Shown: one piece after another, positions 36,511-49,654 of the stretch
Layout of the letters: the number at the start of each line of letters is the position of its first letter
How positions within the stretch are numbered: the stretch's first letter is position 1
Assembly (NCBI GenBank): GCA_951230915.1
Contig: OX579641.1
Location: 23,290,254 to 23,354,253 of the forward strand
Length of the DNA stretch: 64,000 nt
DNA from: Antitrichia curtipendula
Lineage: Eukaryota; Streptophyta; Bryopsida; Hypnales; Leucodontaceae
Direction of reading: 5' to 3'
Notes under the pieces: model-generated
The model's database searches: none
Seen by the model: the letters and a program-made list of their open reading frames with translations, nothing else
What the model was told of the DNA's origin: nothing
Translations under genes and position numbers: made by a program

Positions 36511-37297
36511 TGTGTTCTAGGCTCATCAAGCCAAAAAATGATTCGGTTGAAACCATAGATGACTGACTCAATTAACTCCTAATTATCCAAAGGGGGAGGG
36601 AGACATTCAAAATGAGCCAAAATTGCCAAGAATTTGAGCAATTTGTTTGTTCCTTTTTTTCTTGAGAAAATACAGAATGTAACCATAGGATCATTTAGCT
36701 CACATTGAGAGTGAGAACCGCAAAAAAATTTAGATTATTTGACCATACAGTTTAGTAGATGTTTAATTTTGAAGTTTTATTTGGGTCAATGGAAAAACAA
36801 GGCATCACACTTTGAAGGAGCATATCTTAGTGAGAATATTTTTAAATGATGATCTTTTTATGCTCAATGAAAGACAAGAGAGTTGAGAATGCGCATCTAA
36901 AATTTCACAACATTCTGGTCATTTTGCAATTTTGGGTGGAGCTTGCAATTCATGGTGATGACTAAAATGAGAGTAGTGTTTGTAAGAAAAAAAACAATAA
37001 ACACACTTGTCTTCTCCTTCTACTCCTTGAATCTGCACTTTTCAAGTCCATGCCCAAATTGGACCCCCAAAAATGAGCTGTAAATTAAACTACACTATAC
37101 AACTAAACTTAAAAAAATTCTACGAGGCAAAGTTTAACTCGGAATTTGATGAAACTACTGCCATTAGATTCAAAATGCAATCTGTTTTCCTAAAATAGTT
37201 GTTGCTTAAAAAAACCCTCAAAATTTGAGAATAAGAAGCTGAAGAAAGAAGAGCACCAACCTGAAAATGGTCACTTGGGTCATTAGGGCCTTAGGGG
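36511..37297 (+). mobile_element. Probable further TTAA-family remnant (right end only)
   Basis: GGGCCTTAGGGG ends at 37297 and is followed by TTAA. This is the same end motif as in copies 1 and 2. The interior is AT-rich with phrases typical of the family. The left end was not found, so its start is only the end of the neighbouring copy. Confidence 0.35.
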
Positions 37298-37342
37298 TTA
37301 AGAGCACCACCAGGAACACTGCAATAATTACCTCCATCACTG

Positions 37343-37351
37343 TTATAAAAC
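37343..37351. repeat. 9-bp target duplication TTATAAAAC, left copy
   Basis: Repeated exactly at 37586-37594. Confidence 0.9.
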
Positions 37352-37585
37352 GTTCGAGGTGAATTGGCCCCCTTGCTCATCCTGCCCAAGTCCATCCAGA
37401 GGTGCATATAAAAAAAAGCCCCCTATTTTGTGCCGTGTAAAATCTACTTCTGTAGCCTCCTTAGCTAATTTGGAGCCTCTGTTTGCAAATATGAATTCCG
37501 AATTTGCAAAATTAATCATGCATGGGAAAAAAAAAATTCAGAGTTTTCCCAGGGGGACAAGCGAGGGGGTCAGTTCACCCCAGCC
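37352..37585. mobile_element. Mutator-type MITE, 234 bp
   Basis: The inverted ends GTTCGAGGTGAATTGGCCCC and GGGGTCAGTTCACCCCAGCC are those of the family seen at 26035-26218. The exact 9-bp duplication TTATAAAAC flanks it. The interior has A-runs and no real ORF. Confidence 0.85.
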
Positions 37586-37594
37586 TTATAAAAC
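37586..37594. repeat. 9-bp target duplication TTATAAAAC, right copy
   Basis: Exact partner of 37343-37351. Confidence 0.9.
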
Positions 37595-38040
37595 AGGCTA
37601 CAGGTGCAACCACACCCAACCACCTTTGCCTCAGTCTGCTCCCCAGGTTCTTGGGTTTCTTCCATGGTCATAGTTCTGGAACTGGTACCATGTTCTTGAT
37701 ATCAACAGTTCATTCAGCCATGGTATCCAACCCATGTTCCTTTAGTTACTGATTATTTTGGTATTTATAAAATTGGTGATAAATGTCTACCAGTCATACA
37801 ATTTCAATGCTGAAATGCGTAGGATTTGCAAAATAGTCTCCCTCTCAAGTGGTAACGCAAAAGAAAAGCATGCAGAAGAGAGGTCATCTCTCTCTATGGT
37901 TGGCATACATGGAGAGGCTGTTCACTATATGGTAGGTCCCACAACTGAATCAAAAGTGACATGATGGAGAAAAAACATACAAAGCATAACTTACTAAAAA
38001 TAAGTTTAAAGCACATTGCACACATAAGTAAGTTATACTG

Positions 38041-39346
38041 AATAGGGGTATTAAGGGAACCAAAAAATTAAAGGGACTTAATGTAGAAAATTGTAGATGT
38101 TTGAAACATGATGTACAGCCCCCAGACACTTTAGTAAGTATTCATGTACAGCAAAGGTAGATATTTACAAGATAGAAGGCTCAGAAAGTGCTTATCTAAG
38201 GATAAAAAGACCTCCGTACAAAAATGGGTGGACTCAAAGTTTTTTTACATTTTTGTGGAAGAAAGAGAAATGAGGAATACAATAGTGGAAAATTTTAAGC
38301 TTAATTTTATGACTTGAAATGAATAAGACATGATTTTTCAAAATCAAAGGTGCATAGGTCCCTGTTAATGCTTGTAGGTGCAATTGTAATCAATCAAAAC
38401 ATGCCATTGAATGGAGTCAGTTAGTTTAAGAATGATCCTAACCATGCCTTTAAATGGAAACAATGCTTCTAAGAATGATCCACTATATGTTTCCATTCAA
38501 TTCACTCCCGATTTATTGCAACTGCTAAACATCTCAAGGTTCTTCACATAGTTTCAAATCCAATTCAAAGTGTTGTAACTTTTGCATATGATGTCCGAAA
38601 TTCAATTAAACTTATTGGAAAATTTGTGTTATCTCTTCTAGTTTGTGTAGTAAAAATTTCAGATCAATACAAGATGTACTGATTTTTTGTAAGCCAATCA
38701 AAGCTCACAGATTCAATTTGAGTCCATAAAATTGCATTTGATGGCTTCAACTTTGGGGGCTTGTATCTCCTTCATCCAATGTTGGTTTTCAATAAAAATT
38801 TGTTGGATTATGCTTCCCTTGAAGTCTAGTTGTTGTGGTAAGATTTTCATGTCAATCCAAGTTGTTTTGAATGTTTGGGAGCAATTCGAAGTTTAAAATC
38901 CTGACATTTTTGGATTATAGTGAACTTCGGCGGCTTGTTTCTTCTTCATACAATGCAATGTCTGTTTCTAATAACATTTTCTGGAAAAGTTGGGCATACT
39001 AGTCTAGTTTGTGTGGTTAAAATTTCACATCAATCCAAGAAGTTATGAGTGACTAAGAAGCATTTTAGTAGAAGGAGGTTCAGCCTCATCGGTGTTTTTT
39101 GCAATTTTTCTTGCAATTTTTTTACATTTCAAAGTCATTTTGCAGACCTCACCAAATTCAGGTCTTTATTATGAGTAAAATCACACATGATGATGAACGA
39201 TGTCACCTTTTCAATAGCCTAAAATTGCGCACATGGGTTGGTAGTTTCTCAACACATGTAGTCATTTCTCCCATGTGCATTGATTTGGGCACTTCTATAG
39301 GGGCGTTTTTTAATGCCCAAATTGTTTGCAAGCCTCCCCCTATATA
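38041..39346 (+). repeat. Dispersed repeat E, copy 1 (inverted partner at 47.7-48.9 kb)
   Basis: This AT-rich stretch of about 1.3 kb recurs in inverse orientation downstream of the GIP1-like gene. Matching phrases include AAATGGGTGGACTC (38223), GGTTAAAATTTCACATCAAT (39016) and the edge GCAAGCCTCCCCCTA (39330). The phrase (T)GTGTGGT(T)AAAATTTCA..TCAATCCAAG recurs about every 180-190 bases inside the repeat, so it may have grown by internal duplication. There is no real ORF. The ends are approximate. Confidence 0.7.
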
Positions 39347-40898
39347 GTGTGTAATGTCAATTAATTAGTATGGATCCCCTTGATAAGGTAGGTCAACATG
39401 CAACCTTCTTCTTCAAACAATCCTATAGGGAGCTCTGAAATGGAGAAGAAATGATTCTAAAATGGATTGCCAACCTCTCTTAGTGCATGGTGTTGCATAA
39501 TCAAAGTTTGTCAAAGGATGGAATAAGAGCCAAGGAGGATCCATTTCAAAGCTAGGGGGTGTCTATTTAATTTTTCTAATTAGGATTTAATTGTTCAATT
39601 GCCTTTTTACAAATATTAAAAGAATGTTGGATCCGTTTAAGTTTAGTAAGAGTCACATTTAGAAACCTTGTGCATTACTTTTTGAATGCCACAATGTTTG
39701 TTTTTGGTCAAGCCATATCTTTTATCAGACTACACATGAGTGGGTTTTGCAAGGCCTAGGATCACAAATAGGTGCCTATGACATAATTCTTTGAAATTCA
39801 TACGTAATTCATAAATGCTACAAAAAAAATGAAACCACTTTTGTTAGATTCCACATCAATTTTTCTTCAAGTGCAAAACAAGGGAAAATAATTTTGGTCA
39901 TCTGAAACCCATAAAAAAGTCCCAACAGCCCTTAAAGTATTGCTTTTTGAGACACCTACCTTACCCTATTCAGTGTAGTTTGCTACAAGCTTTCTAAGCA
40001 CACTCACACATTAAAGACAATAACCATGAAGCAATGGATGGTACTAGTTTCCTTTGCTTAGAAGAGGAATCCAATACGTATGCAGGAAGCGCTCCAATGT
40101 ATGAACAATGGAAAGGAAAGGATCAAGATTAGCTAATTATCTAATTTTAGCATCGTTACCTTACAGTGTTAGTATGTGAGCATTAAAATGCAATCATGTC
40201 AATTTTTATCATATAAATAAGTAGATAAACTACATCTATTAAAAGTGCATATAATGAAAACACCAATAATATAGGTACCTATATTATAATTATATTATAA
40301 TTACAGTATAATTATGAAAGACTTCTATAATATAAACACCTATAACATAAAATTTGACCTCTTTGTTGTCATTCCTACCCAAAATTGGCCTATGCAACAA
40401 AGCCAACAAAGTGAGACATGATATAGTAGCAAGGCCAACACATAGATTTTGACCTCTCTATCATCATCCTTCCATAATTGGCCTATGCAACAAAGCCAAC
40501 AAGGTGACACGCAACACAATGTCTACCACTTTTGATGAGATAGTGACTATCTCATTAGAAGTGGCAAGCATTGCCAACACATAGATGCTCTGATTCCATT
40601 GATTCACAACACACAACCCGCCAATTTTCCCCCATTTTTGGTTTCAAGTTGACCAATAGCTAGAACATTTATCTATTTGACCCCTCTCATTGGCTCCTAT
40701 TGACCCCAACATTTTTCATTTTGAGTGAAAATTTGCTCAACCCAACAAGATTCTAACCTCTCTATCGTTGGCCTATGCAACAAGCCAACAAGGTGACACA
40801 CGGCCCAAAAAACACCTTGATTGTTGCATGAAAATTGTTGAATTTTTTTAACTCTTCCCAAGCCCCCAATAATACCACATTCTCTGGGCCCTATCTTT
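39347..40898. other. AT-rich spacer upstream of the GIP1-like gene
   Basis: No gene is supported. A threefold dispersed phrase lies at 40351-40800 (listed separately). The last 150 bases probably begin the promoter of the GIP1-like gene. Confidence 0.45.
40351..40800. repeat. Phrase repeated three times upstream of the GIP1-like gene
   Basis: Copies near 40355, 40448 and 40745 share ACCTCT.T followed, after a short variable stretch, by TTGGCCTATGCAACAAAGCC (or a one-base variant) and AACAA(A/G)GTGA(G/C)AC. The copies are 50-70 bases long and lie 200-650 bases upstream of the start of GC-rich sequence. They look like relict transposon sequence. Confidence 0.75.
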
Positions 40899-41368
40899 TT
40901 GCTAAGCTTAGGCCCTGAAGACAGTTGCGAAATCCATCGGATTCAAAAAACCCATAAAAATGTACATGGAACCGACCGACTGGACAGGAAGTACACGGCC
41001 CAGGCCAAGAGCGACGAATCAGAACGCAGGGATTCCCTCCAGTGTGAACGCATCCCAACTGACGAAATTAGGGTTTGGGGCCCAAGGCTCCCGCCTTTGC
41101 AGCCCTGTCCGACTGTTTCCATTCCCGTGCAGGCGTTGCCTTCGCTCCCTTCACCTCTCGCACCTCATGTTTCTTCGTCGTTACGTTTCTGATCACTGTC
41201 GCAACCCTCGCCCGGAAGCCCTCCAGCCGGCTCGCGGATCCCTCCCCAATTCAGACCAACTCCGCGGTGGTGGTAGCATTGCGAGGCAGGGCGGCCATCG
41301 CTGCAGAAGAGGAGGAAGAAGAAGAGGCGCTGCAGAGGAGCCGGCCCAGGGCGCTGCTGCTCGGCATC
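40899..41368 (+). promoter_or_regulatory. 5' leader/promoter region of the GIP1-like gene
   Basis: Composition changes sharply from AT-rich spacer to GC-rich sequence at about 40.9 kb and stays so to the start codon. The last 300 bases are open in the coding frame, contain a Glu-codon run (41307-41328) and have no in-frame ATG. They are therefore read as 5' UTR rather than as extra N-terminus. The transcription start cannot be placed. Confidence 0.5.
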
Positions 41369-44300
41369 ATGAGTGCCACCGGCGGTAGTCGAGGGGGCGG
41401 TGCTGCTGCCGTCGAGATTCCGGCCAGCACGAAGAAAGTGGTGCAGGACCTCAAGGAAGTTGTCGGGAACAGCGAGGAGGAGATCTATGCCATGCTCAAA
41501 GAGTGCAACATGGACCCGAACGAGACCGCGCAGCGGCTGCTCAACCAAGGTGCGTTTTGCCTGCCATTGTGCGCACCATTGCGCTGGATCGCTTTGGTCT
41601 CTGAGTGCGCAACCTAATGTTCTGCGCCTTGGGGATGAGAGTGGTTGGAGTGGGGATTTGGATTGGTCTCTCCGTAGGGCATGGCTGTATGTGGTATCGT
41701 CTAGAACGAAACTGCTGTAGCGGTAGAAAATGGTTCCTGGTTCTGGAGCCTAATGTCGAGTGCGAAGTGGCATGGTGTTGAAGGTGATCGGAAGTTTTCG
41801 TCGGTGGAACATCGTTTCCTTTGTGCGACCTCTCGCGCTTGTTTGTGGGTTTCGGTCGCAGCTGCGGACGCAGGCACAGCTGTCTGGTCTATTGGTTGCA
41901 TCGATTGGAGCTTTTGAGAGAGTTTTGGGATGGCTCCACTAAGTCACAAGATGAACGATTTGCATTGATCCCTGAAGCATGGCATGGAAGATGCTGTTCG
42001 CAGTCATAGAAACAGATTGATGTCCCCCTTCCATTGTTTCAATGGGACTTTTAGGTTTTAGTAGTTCATGAGAGTTTGGTCGTCAAAACCCCTGCTGGGG
42101 TTGTTTTCTCATATTTTCTTTTGTCGAGGCTGTTTTTTCTTTGTCTGGTGGCGAGGAGGCTGTGGGTAGAGTCGTTGATATGTGTATTCTCTTTTTGGTT
42201 GATTTTTGCAGGAGGTATTGGAGCCGCACCCTTTGTGTCTGCACTGCTATCGTGCTATTTTGTGGACCTTTCTGACCTTTTTCTGAGGCTTCTGCATTAG
42301 GACGATCAGTGCTGTGAGCATGAAGCGTTGGGGAAAGTTCGGGCGAAGTGAGTGAGTGGCGGTGCTAACGGTTGGTTTCCGTGTGTGTGGTGTTGCAGAT
42401 CCCTTTCACGAGGTGAAGAGGAAGCGGGACAAGAAGAAAGATGTGAGTAATTTGAGCATGGAGTCTGTGTTATGCTACAGAGAGGAATGGAGAGATTGAT
42501 TGAAGTGAGAAAGCTTGCTGACTCGTTACTTATGCCTGATTTCTCTGCAGAGCGGAGGGTTGAAGGAGGCAACGGATGTGAGGGGGCGACCTGGGAGCGG
42601 GGGCAATTTTGGAAGAGGAGGCGGACGCAGTGGTGGTGGACGAGGAAGTTCGTTGCCTCGTTTCGGTTCGCAGGGTAAGTGTCATGGGTGTCCTAGAGAA
42701 TAATGTAGTACGTGTGCAGCATGCCTGAATGCGCGCATGGATTGTCGATTCCATGCGAAATGTAGAATGAAGATTCCGCTGTGTGGTGATGGATAGGTTC
42801 TCGCTGTTCCTTCGTGACTGTCGAGGAGGGTAGCATTGAACAACCCGATCTAAAGGGTTGGGCATATTCGTATACTGTTACAGTTTTTTCTCTAAGTCAG
42901 TTGGTCTAAGCAGAGCATGTCGAGGGGCAGGCCTCGGGAGAACGCTTATCTTGTCAAGAAAGACTGGCATGCAATTATGCGTGTGAACTAATTTTACGTA
43001 GCGTATAGGGGTTTGAATTTTGAAATGCAATTGCTGAGGCTTTTCTTTCGGGGGTTTGCTTGTGTCGTGTGTGGAATTGCTCAGAGCACGGCGGAGGGCG
43101 AGGTCGATCTTATGGAAGGGAGAATGGCATCCACCCCAGTTCTCGTGGTTCGAGCGCAGTTTCCAGCTCAAGTCCTGCTCCTGGTCAAGCAAAACCAACA
43201 TCGGCAGCGCCGACGTAATGATCAGATCATTCTTGTGACCCTTGTGAATATCTTGATCGAAAACCTCTTTGCTACAGTAGAACTGACTATGTTTTGACGG
43301 TTCGTTGCTGATTAATTTAGTGTAGACGAGGGATGACTTCGCTGAACTGGTACTGCGTTAACTCTTCTTTTACCACTGTGGTCTCCATGTTCCTTATTTT
43401 CCATTGAGATTCTCAACGAATGCATGAATAACGGTTCACGCTACACGATTTTGGCCTTTTCGTATCGCTCTCGCGTGACTCCATGCTATGGAATTGAGAA
43501 CTGACGAAATGCTATTTTCAGGGCTGTACCACCCTCAACAACTTCTCAACCAGCCGCAGCACCGCAAGCTCAGGGTGCGAGCTCAGGAAGTGGGAGCTTT
43601 TCGGGAGTTCCAAACGGAAGCAGTGGATATGTGAGGTCTGCTCCAGCTCCCCAAGGGGCATGGGCGTCAGGGCACGGCACAATGGCTGACATTTTGAAAG
43701 CACGGGCTGCTCCTCCCCCCAGCTTCCAGGCGCCGAGCGCTTCTCCTGCCTTTCCTAGCGCCCAACCCTCATTGAGCCCGTCTTATCCAGCAGCGGCCTC
43801 GTCTGTACAATCATCGGAAGCATCCGAGTTTTATTCGTCCAGTACAGATCCCGTACTTGATTCCTCTGTAGATTCTGGTGGCGGAGGCACCCAAGCGGCA
43901 ATTGGAACGGTGGGTAACCAGCGACCTATCGGCTTAGTTACGTCGAGTGTAGAAGCAAATTTAGAATCAGATGTGGCAGCCGCTCAAGCCGTTACCTCCG
44001 AACCAAGTTCAGTGATAGGAGCAGCAGACACGAGAGATGCGCAGACAGAGGTGGAGGTTGCTGAGGAGAGACCGTCTTCTCCTCCTCCGGTATTTTCACC
44101 AGCTCCTAGTCCAGATGTGAGCGTGGAAGAAGCTACAACAATCACGGAAGGTCAGCAGTCTGGTGGGCTTAGTGCACTGGGCGGCAGTCACTTTAATGGT
44201 CGGCCCCTCTACGCACCCCTGCAACAACCCGTTGGCACTCAGAAAGGTAGTGATTTTGAGTGGTGGCCTTGAAAGTCATTATTAGGTGTTTAGATCTGAA

Positions 44301-47024
44301 ATGGCGTCGTAGTAGAGGCAGTTGCGGAGTTAGCATTTTATTGTGTTATTTTAAGGTAATGGTGTGCAGGACCTTCTGTGTTGGTACTAATAAGTGGTTG
44401 ATTTGTGTCCTGGCAGCTTCACCTGGTGTCTCCTTAGAGTGGAAGGCGAAGACCACAGGGCAGAGCTCGGTAGGGGTGCCTCCTGACGGTGTTTCGCAGT
44501 CTGTGGGGGCCGTGGATCCAACATTATTGGCCCAGTCGTACCAGGCTCTGAGTCTACAGGAAGACGAACCCGTGATAATTCCGACTCATTTTCGAGTGCC
44601 GGAAGCTGATCGGTCTCACCTGAGCTTCGGTAGCTTTGGAGCGGACTTCAATACCGGTTTTGGGACAAGCCTTGGGCTGGAGGAAGTGGAGAAGTCCAAG
44701 CACGTGGAGACGATTGCCGCAGAGGAGGCAACTGTGGACCAGGCGGCTCCCGCCAGGTGAGCTTGTCAGCAGTGTTCATTCTATAACGTATCTGATAACG
44801 TAATTGAGACACTGCCAGATTAGATTCTTTGGTAGTTTGTGATTATAAACTGAAAGTTTCAAAAGAAGACTTTGACTTCATCCTTCAAAAACATGTGCGA
44901 GAATCCGAATTTTGCCGAAGTATCTAACTATTGCATGAAAAACGGCGGTATTTGATTCATCTTCCAATTTTGGTGAGAAGGACCCTCCCCACTTTTACGC
45001 GATTAATGTGATGTTGGTCTGTGCGGCTTGCATACCGGTCATCTGATTCTTTAAGGATATATGTAAGCTTATGTCTCCTGGATGTCTCTTGTGTGCAAGA
45101 GTGAACAATTGGGGGTAGCTTTTATGGTGCTGGTGTGCTTATCTAACGTCGAAGCAATCACGGGTGGAGTGCAGTGTGGAAACCCAAGTGGAGATGGGTC
45201 AGTCATATGGGCTTCAACAAGCGTCGACGGTGGTGGAGAATATGAGTGGTGGCGTGGAGACGCTGTCAGTGGCTCACCCGGCTCCAGTCGTTCCAGCACA
45301 GGAGCAGCACGGCAAAGCTGATGCCATGGTGCAGCAGAATTCTGGGTACTACTTGGGAGCGTCCAACTACCCGGGTTTTGGGTTGATGCCCCAGATGCCG
45401 GGTGGGCAGTACGGGTATGAACAAGCCGAGTCTCAGTCACAGGACGTATCTCGAATTCCGAGCATGTTGGTAAGTGTCTGGAGCGTATGAGTGGCATTGT
45501 GGTCCGTGGAGTTGCGCTTGTGTGTCTTTGGGCTTTGATATATGTCTATGTTTTGTGTTTCTGGGGACATGGTTCTTATGAAGATTAGTCGTTATTTTAG
45601 CGTTCGGGGTTTTCGAGGATGTTTGGTTTGTGTGGAGCGAGTGGGATGCTCCGTGGAATCTGTGTGATTGGATCTTGAGTGGGTTTGTTCTGACGGAGGA
45701 TGTTTGGTGCTGCAGCCCACTTATGATCCGACGACCAGTTACTACACATCGGCGTTTCGTGGCGCAGATGCGGATCGTCTTTATCCTCCTTATGTCCCCA
45801 CAAACACGAGCAGCAAGTACAGCGGCAACATTGGTCTGATGACAGCTCCGTCTCTGCCATCATCTCAGGAGGTGAGGGTTGGGTATTGGGCTTGATTGCC
45901 TTGACTTTTGGGTGTGCTGACTGTGATGGCCGTGGTTTGTTTGTGCAAGGTGACGAGGTCGATCTTGGGTGTTCATGCGTGTGTTTGCCATGCAGGTCGT
46001 GAGTCCGATGATTGTCTCTTCGGGTCCGAGTGCAACTCCCAGTTCTCAGTCGGGCAGCAACGTGCAGAGCGCCCAGGCGATGCCTCAACAAGCTCTTCCG
46101 ATGCATTACACGCAGCCGCATTCTGTGCAGTACGGTGGCAATTACGTGGGGTATCAGTACATGCCTCAGAATTATCCTTATTTGCAGCCTCCATATCCGC
46201 ACCACATGTACAACTCGAGCAACAGCGCGTACGCTCAGCCCCCCGCGGGTTCCAGCTACCCTCCGTCGGCCGGTTCGTCGTATCCTAGTGGTGGAGCGCC
46301 TGCCGTGAAGTTTCCGATGCCTCAGTACAAGCCCGTGGCTGGTGTGGGCAATCCGCCTCATTCGGGTCCAGGGATCGGGTACGGTGGGTACACGACGACT
46401 CCGTCTGGATATGCTTCGAATCCTGCGGTGACGACGGGCAACGCGTCTGGTTACGAGGACGTGAGCACGTCTCATTACAAGGACAACAACCTGTACATTC
46501 CCAGCCAGCAGGTACGATGTGGTGGTGATGGTCGAGAGTGGTTGGAGGGCGTGCGTTGATGTGGGTTGGGAGGTTGTTTAGTAGTCTTGAGAGGTGGAGT
46601 TGTGTGACTTGTTTGTTGATGGGTGAAAGGGTTTGTTGTGTGGATTCTTTTGGGGGAAGATTGTCTTACAGTGTTGTTGTTGTTGCATTGGCAGCCTGGA
46701 GACAGCTCTGGGGCGTGGATCCAGACGGCGATGCCGCGTGACATGGGCCCTTCCGGAGGCATGCAGACAAGTTCGTACTACAACTTGGCGAACCAGGGTC
46801 AGCACAGCGGGTATGCACACTCACAGCAGCCGACGCACGGTCACACCCATCCGAACGCCGGTTACACGAACTTGTACCATCCGTCTCAAGCCACCCCTGC
46901 GGTGAGCCATCAGATGCTTCAACAGCCGCAAGGCATGGGAGGGGGAGCTGGGAACACACAAGCCGGAGGTTACCAGCAGCAACCGCAACGGACCCAGCAG
47001 ACGTGGAACAACTCGAACTACTAG
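41369..47024 (+). CDS. GBF-interacting protein 1-like (GIP1_N domain), complete gene
   Basis: Ten exons join in phase: 41369-41549, 42399-42442, 42551-42674, 43085-43214, 43522-44246, 44417-44756, 45175-45469, 45716-45871, 45996-46511 and 46695-47024 (TAG). They encode 946 residues. Residues about 16-75 form the GIP1_N (PF06972) UBA-like helical domain: STKKVVQDLKEVVGNSEEEI, then CNMDPNETAQRLLNQ, followed after the intron by DPFHEVKRKRDKKK. A Gly/Arg-rich stretch (GNFGRGGGRSGGGRG) follows, then a long Ser/Pro/Gln-rich region. A conserved island is VIIPTHFRVPEADRSHLSFG. The tail is rich in Tyr, Gln and Pro and ends QTWNNSNY. Arabidopsis GIP1 enhances DNA binding of G-box factors and acts chaperone-like; a similar nuclear role here is inference. 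I chose ATG 41369 because it is the first in-frame ATG, although the frame is open upstream to 41075. Confidence 0.92.
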
Positions 47025-47700
47025 TTTGTTATGGGTTGACATGGATATTTGGAAAAGCGTCATGGTTGTGGGGTTTTGTTGCAGTAATTTTATAGAGCGC
47101 CATCCGAGTGGAGCAGATCGACGTTGTGAGAGTGCATGGAGGCTGTTGCACGTGGGGCTCTTGTTGATTAGGCAGTTTAGGTTAGGCTAGGCCATGCGGG
47201 GCCAGAGAAGAGTAAATACAAGTTTGACGTAAACGGTAGGGTGCATGCTGTAGGTTGAGTTTGCGACACGGCCTGACGGATGCAACTCGATTATGGTAGT
47301 GTGTCATACGCCGGCAGAAAGGGACGGTGCGCAAGCTCCATTTTCATGGAAGGCATGACATGCGGTTGTACCAGTCGAGCTACTCGTTTTGGCAGTTCTT
47401 GGGATGCCTCTGTTTCATAATTTTAATTGGTAGTGTTAAGTTTGGCTCTTTTTCACCTCGACATCGGTTTCCTCGTTTTTTCCTCATTGTGAAAATTGAT
47501 CCAAGGTTGAAATTAGAGTGGAGTGGATGTAATCCAAAAGTGCCTAGTGTGAACATTTATTTTTTCATGCTGCTGAGCTCTTGTTCATGGAGCTTTTGCC
47601 CTATCTCATCTTTACTTGTTGGAATGTTCTTTGAGTGATGAAATGCACCTCCATCCTTAGAGTGATGAGTTTTTAAGTTTTGTCTATTTATGATCCTTTA
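47025..47700 (+). other. 3' UTR region of the GIP1-like gene
   Basis: About 600 bases after the stop keep a balanced base composition before the AT-rich repeat E begins. They are probably the 3' UTR. A plant polyadenylation site could not be fixed. Confidence 0.4.
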
Positions 47701-47714
47701 AAGACCTCAAAAGT

Positions 47715-48905
47715 GTTGTTTATGTTGGAAGCAATGTATAGGAGGCTCGAAAGCAGTTCAGGCTTTGAGAACCGCCCTTACAGAAGTGCCCAAAACAGTG
47801 GAGAAATGGAAGTGACTTTGGGCTGGTGATCAGCTGCCATCCCATGTCCGGTTTTAGGCTGTTGAGGAGAATATGGTTAACCATCAATGTGATTTTGCTC
47901 ATAATAAAGTCCTGAATTTGGTCAGGTCTGCAAAATGGCATTGAAATGTCAAAAAATAGCAAAAAAACACATTTTTACAAAAATGCTTTTGAGTCACTCA
48001 TAAGTTCTCATAACTTCTTGGATTGATGTGAAATTTTAACCACACAAACTAGACTAGTATGTGCAGCTTTTTCAAAATAATTATTGGAAATGGACATCGT
48101 ATGAAGAAACAAATTGCTGAAATTCACTGTAATCCAGAAATGTTGGGATTTTGAACTTTGAATTGCTCTCAAACATTCAAAATAACTTGGATTGACATGA
48201 AAATTTTAAACAATAACTAAATTGCAAGTGGAACATAACCCAACAAATTTGTTTGAAAAAAACATTAGATGAAGTAGATACAAGCCCCTTAAAGTTGCAA
48301 CTATCAAAAATAGATTGGTGGACTCAAATTGAACATGTGAACTTTGATTGGCTTCCAAAAAATTAGTATATCTTGGATTGATCTAAAAATTTTACCACAC
48401 AAACTAGAAGTGAGAGCATAACTTTCTCAATAAGTTCGATTGAATTTGGACATTGGATGCAAAAAATTACAACACTTTAAAGTGGATTTGAAACTATATG
48501 AAGAACCCCTAGGGTGTTTAAGGGTTGCAATAAATTTTGATTTACAATGGTAGTGAATTGAATGGAAATGTATAGTAGATCATTCTTAAACTCATTGACT
48601 CTATTCAAAGGCATGTTCTAGTTCATCACAATTGCACCTATGAGCATTAATAGGGGCCTAGGCACCTCAGACTTTGAAAAATCATATCTTATTCATTCTA
48701 AGTCAAAATATTAAAATTAAAATTTCTATAATTGTATTCCTCATTTCTCTTTTTCCCACAAAATTATAAAAAATCTTTGGGTCCACCCATTTCTACACAG
48801 GGAGGTTCTTTCCTTAGATGAATACTTTTTGAACCTTCTACCTTACTCATTCTAGCATCTAAGTTTTGTCTATATTTCTCATCTTTGGGTTCATAGGAAT
48901 TAATC
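47715..48905 (-). repeat. Dispersed repeat E, copy 2 (inverse of 38.0-39.3 kb)
   Basis: Read on the minus strand, this follows copy 1: TGGGTGGACCC near 48785, ATTTCACATCAATCCAAG near 48020, CATTTTGCAGACC at 47935, and the edge CGAGCCTCCTATA at about 47735. Identity is moderate, so the insertion is old. The two copies bracket the GIP1-like gene. There is no real ORF. Confidence 0.7.
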
Positions 48906-49654
48906 CCTTACTGCATAAGTATTTACATTTTGGATAACATTTGAATGAATTCAAGCATGTTTCATATGGGCAAAGACTTTCTTTTTTCATTCATCTAATT
49001 GTTTTTCTTAAGATTATTATTATTTTTTTCTACATTTATTTAGTAAGGAGAGAACAAGAAAAAACATCCAAACTTCATAATATTTGTAATACTTATCCAA
49101 ATCTCATGAAACAAAGCTTCAAAGATATATCATGCTCTAAAAAGTTACACAAATATCCTCAAAATACAAATGAGAAATATGAAGCTATTAGAACTTGCCC
49201 TAAATCAACTAAAAGAACAAAGTGGTCATCAAAATTCTTTAAGTCTCGTCCTTTTAGGATTAACAATACTATTTAAATAGTTGAATTAGGTACTTGTTAG
49301 AACAATTTGCTTAAAATTTGAATGAAATTTTATTTCAAAAAAATGGAATATCCATGGAGTGCATTTTAGCACTTTGGAATTTTCAAAAAAACACTTAAGT
49401 TTGCATTCAAAATTAGTTTTTTTCTGCATAATTAAACTTTCAAAATGAAGCTTTAAAAGTCTAGTTTCTAATTAATTTTGTTTGAAAACTATAAAAGTTT
49501 CCTCATAATGTGTAACTTATTGCAACTTGAAGTTGAAATCCTAGTACCAAGTTTTAATATACAATGATATGGATTTTTTTAACACTATAATATTCTAAAA
49601 TATAATATCATTAGTAGAAAGAGTGATCTTTGGGATAGTGCCAAGGAATAGTGC
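48906..49654. other. AT-rich spacer
   Basis: Very AT-rich. A plus-strand open frame at 48941-49276 has a composition typical of AT-rich spacer (Lys/Asn/Phe-rich) and is not considered a gene. Confidence 0.5.

Noticed and set aside
41075..41368. Longer N-terminus for the GIP1-like protein
   Set aside because: The frame is open upstream but has no in-frame ATG before 41369, and the composition is that of a GC-rich leader.
45597..46475. 292-codon minus-strand frame, rich in Arg and His
   Set aside because: It is antisense to exons 8-9 of the GIP1-like gene and is open only because of GC-rich codon use on the other strand. Its composition is not protein-like.
48941..49276. 111-codon plus-strand frame in AT-rich DNA
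   Set aside because: It is Lys/Asn/Phe-rich, as expected from AT-rich spacer, with no domain, splice context or neighbour exon.
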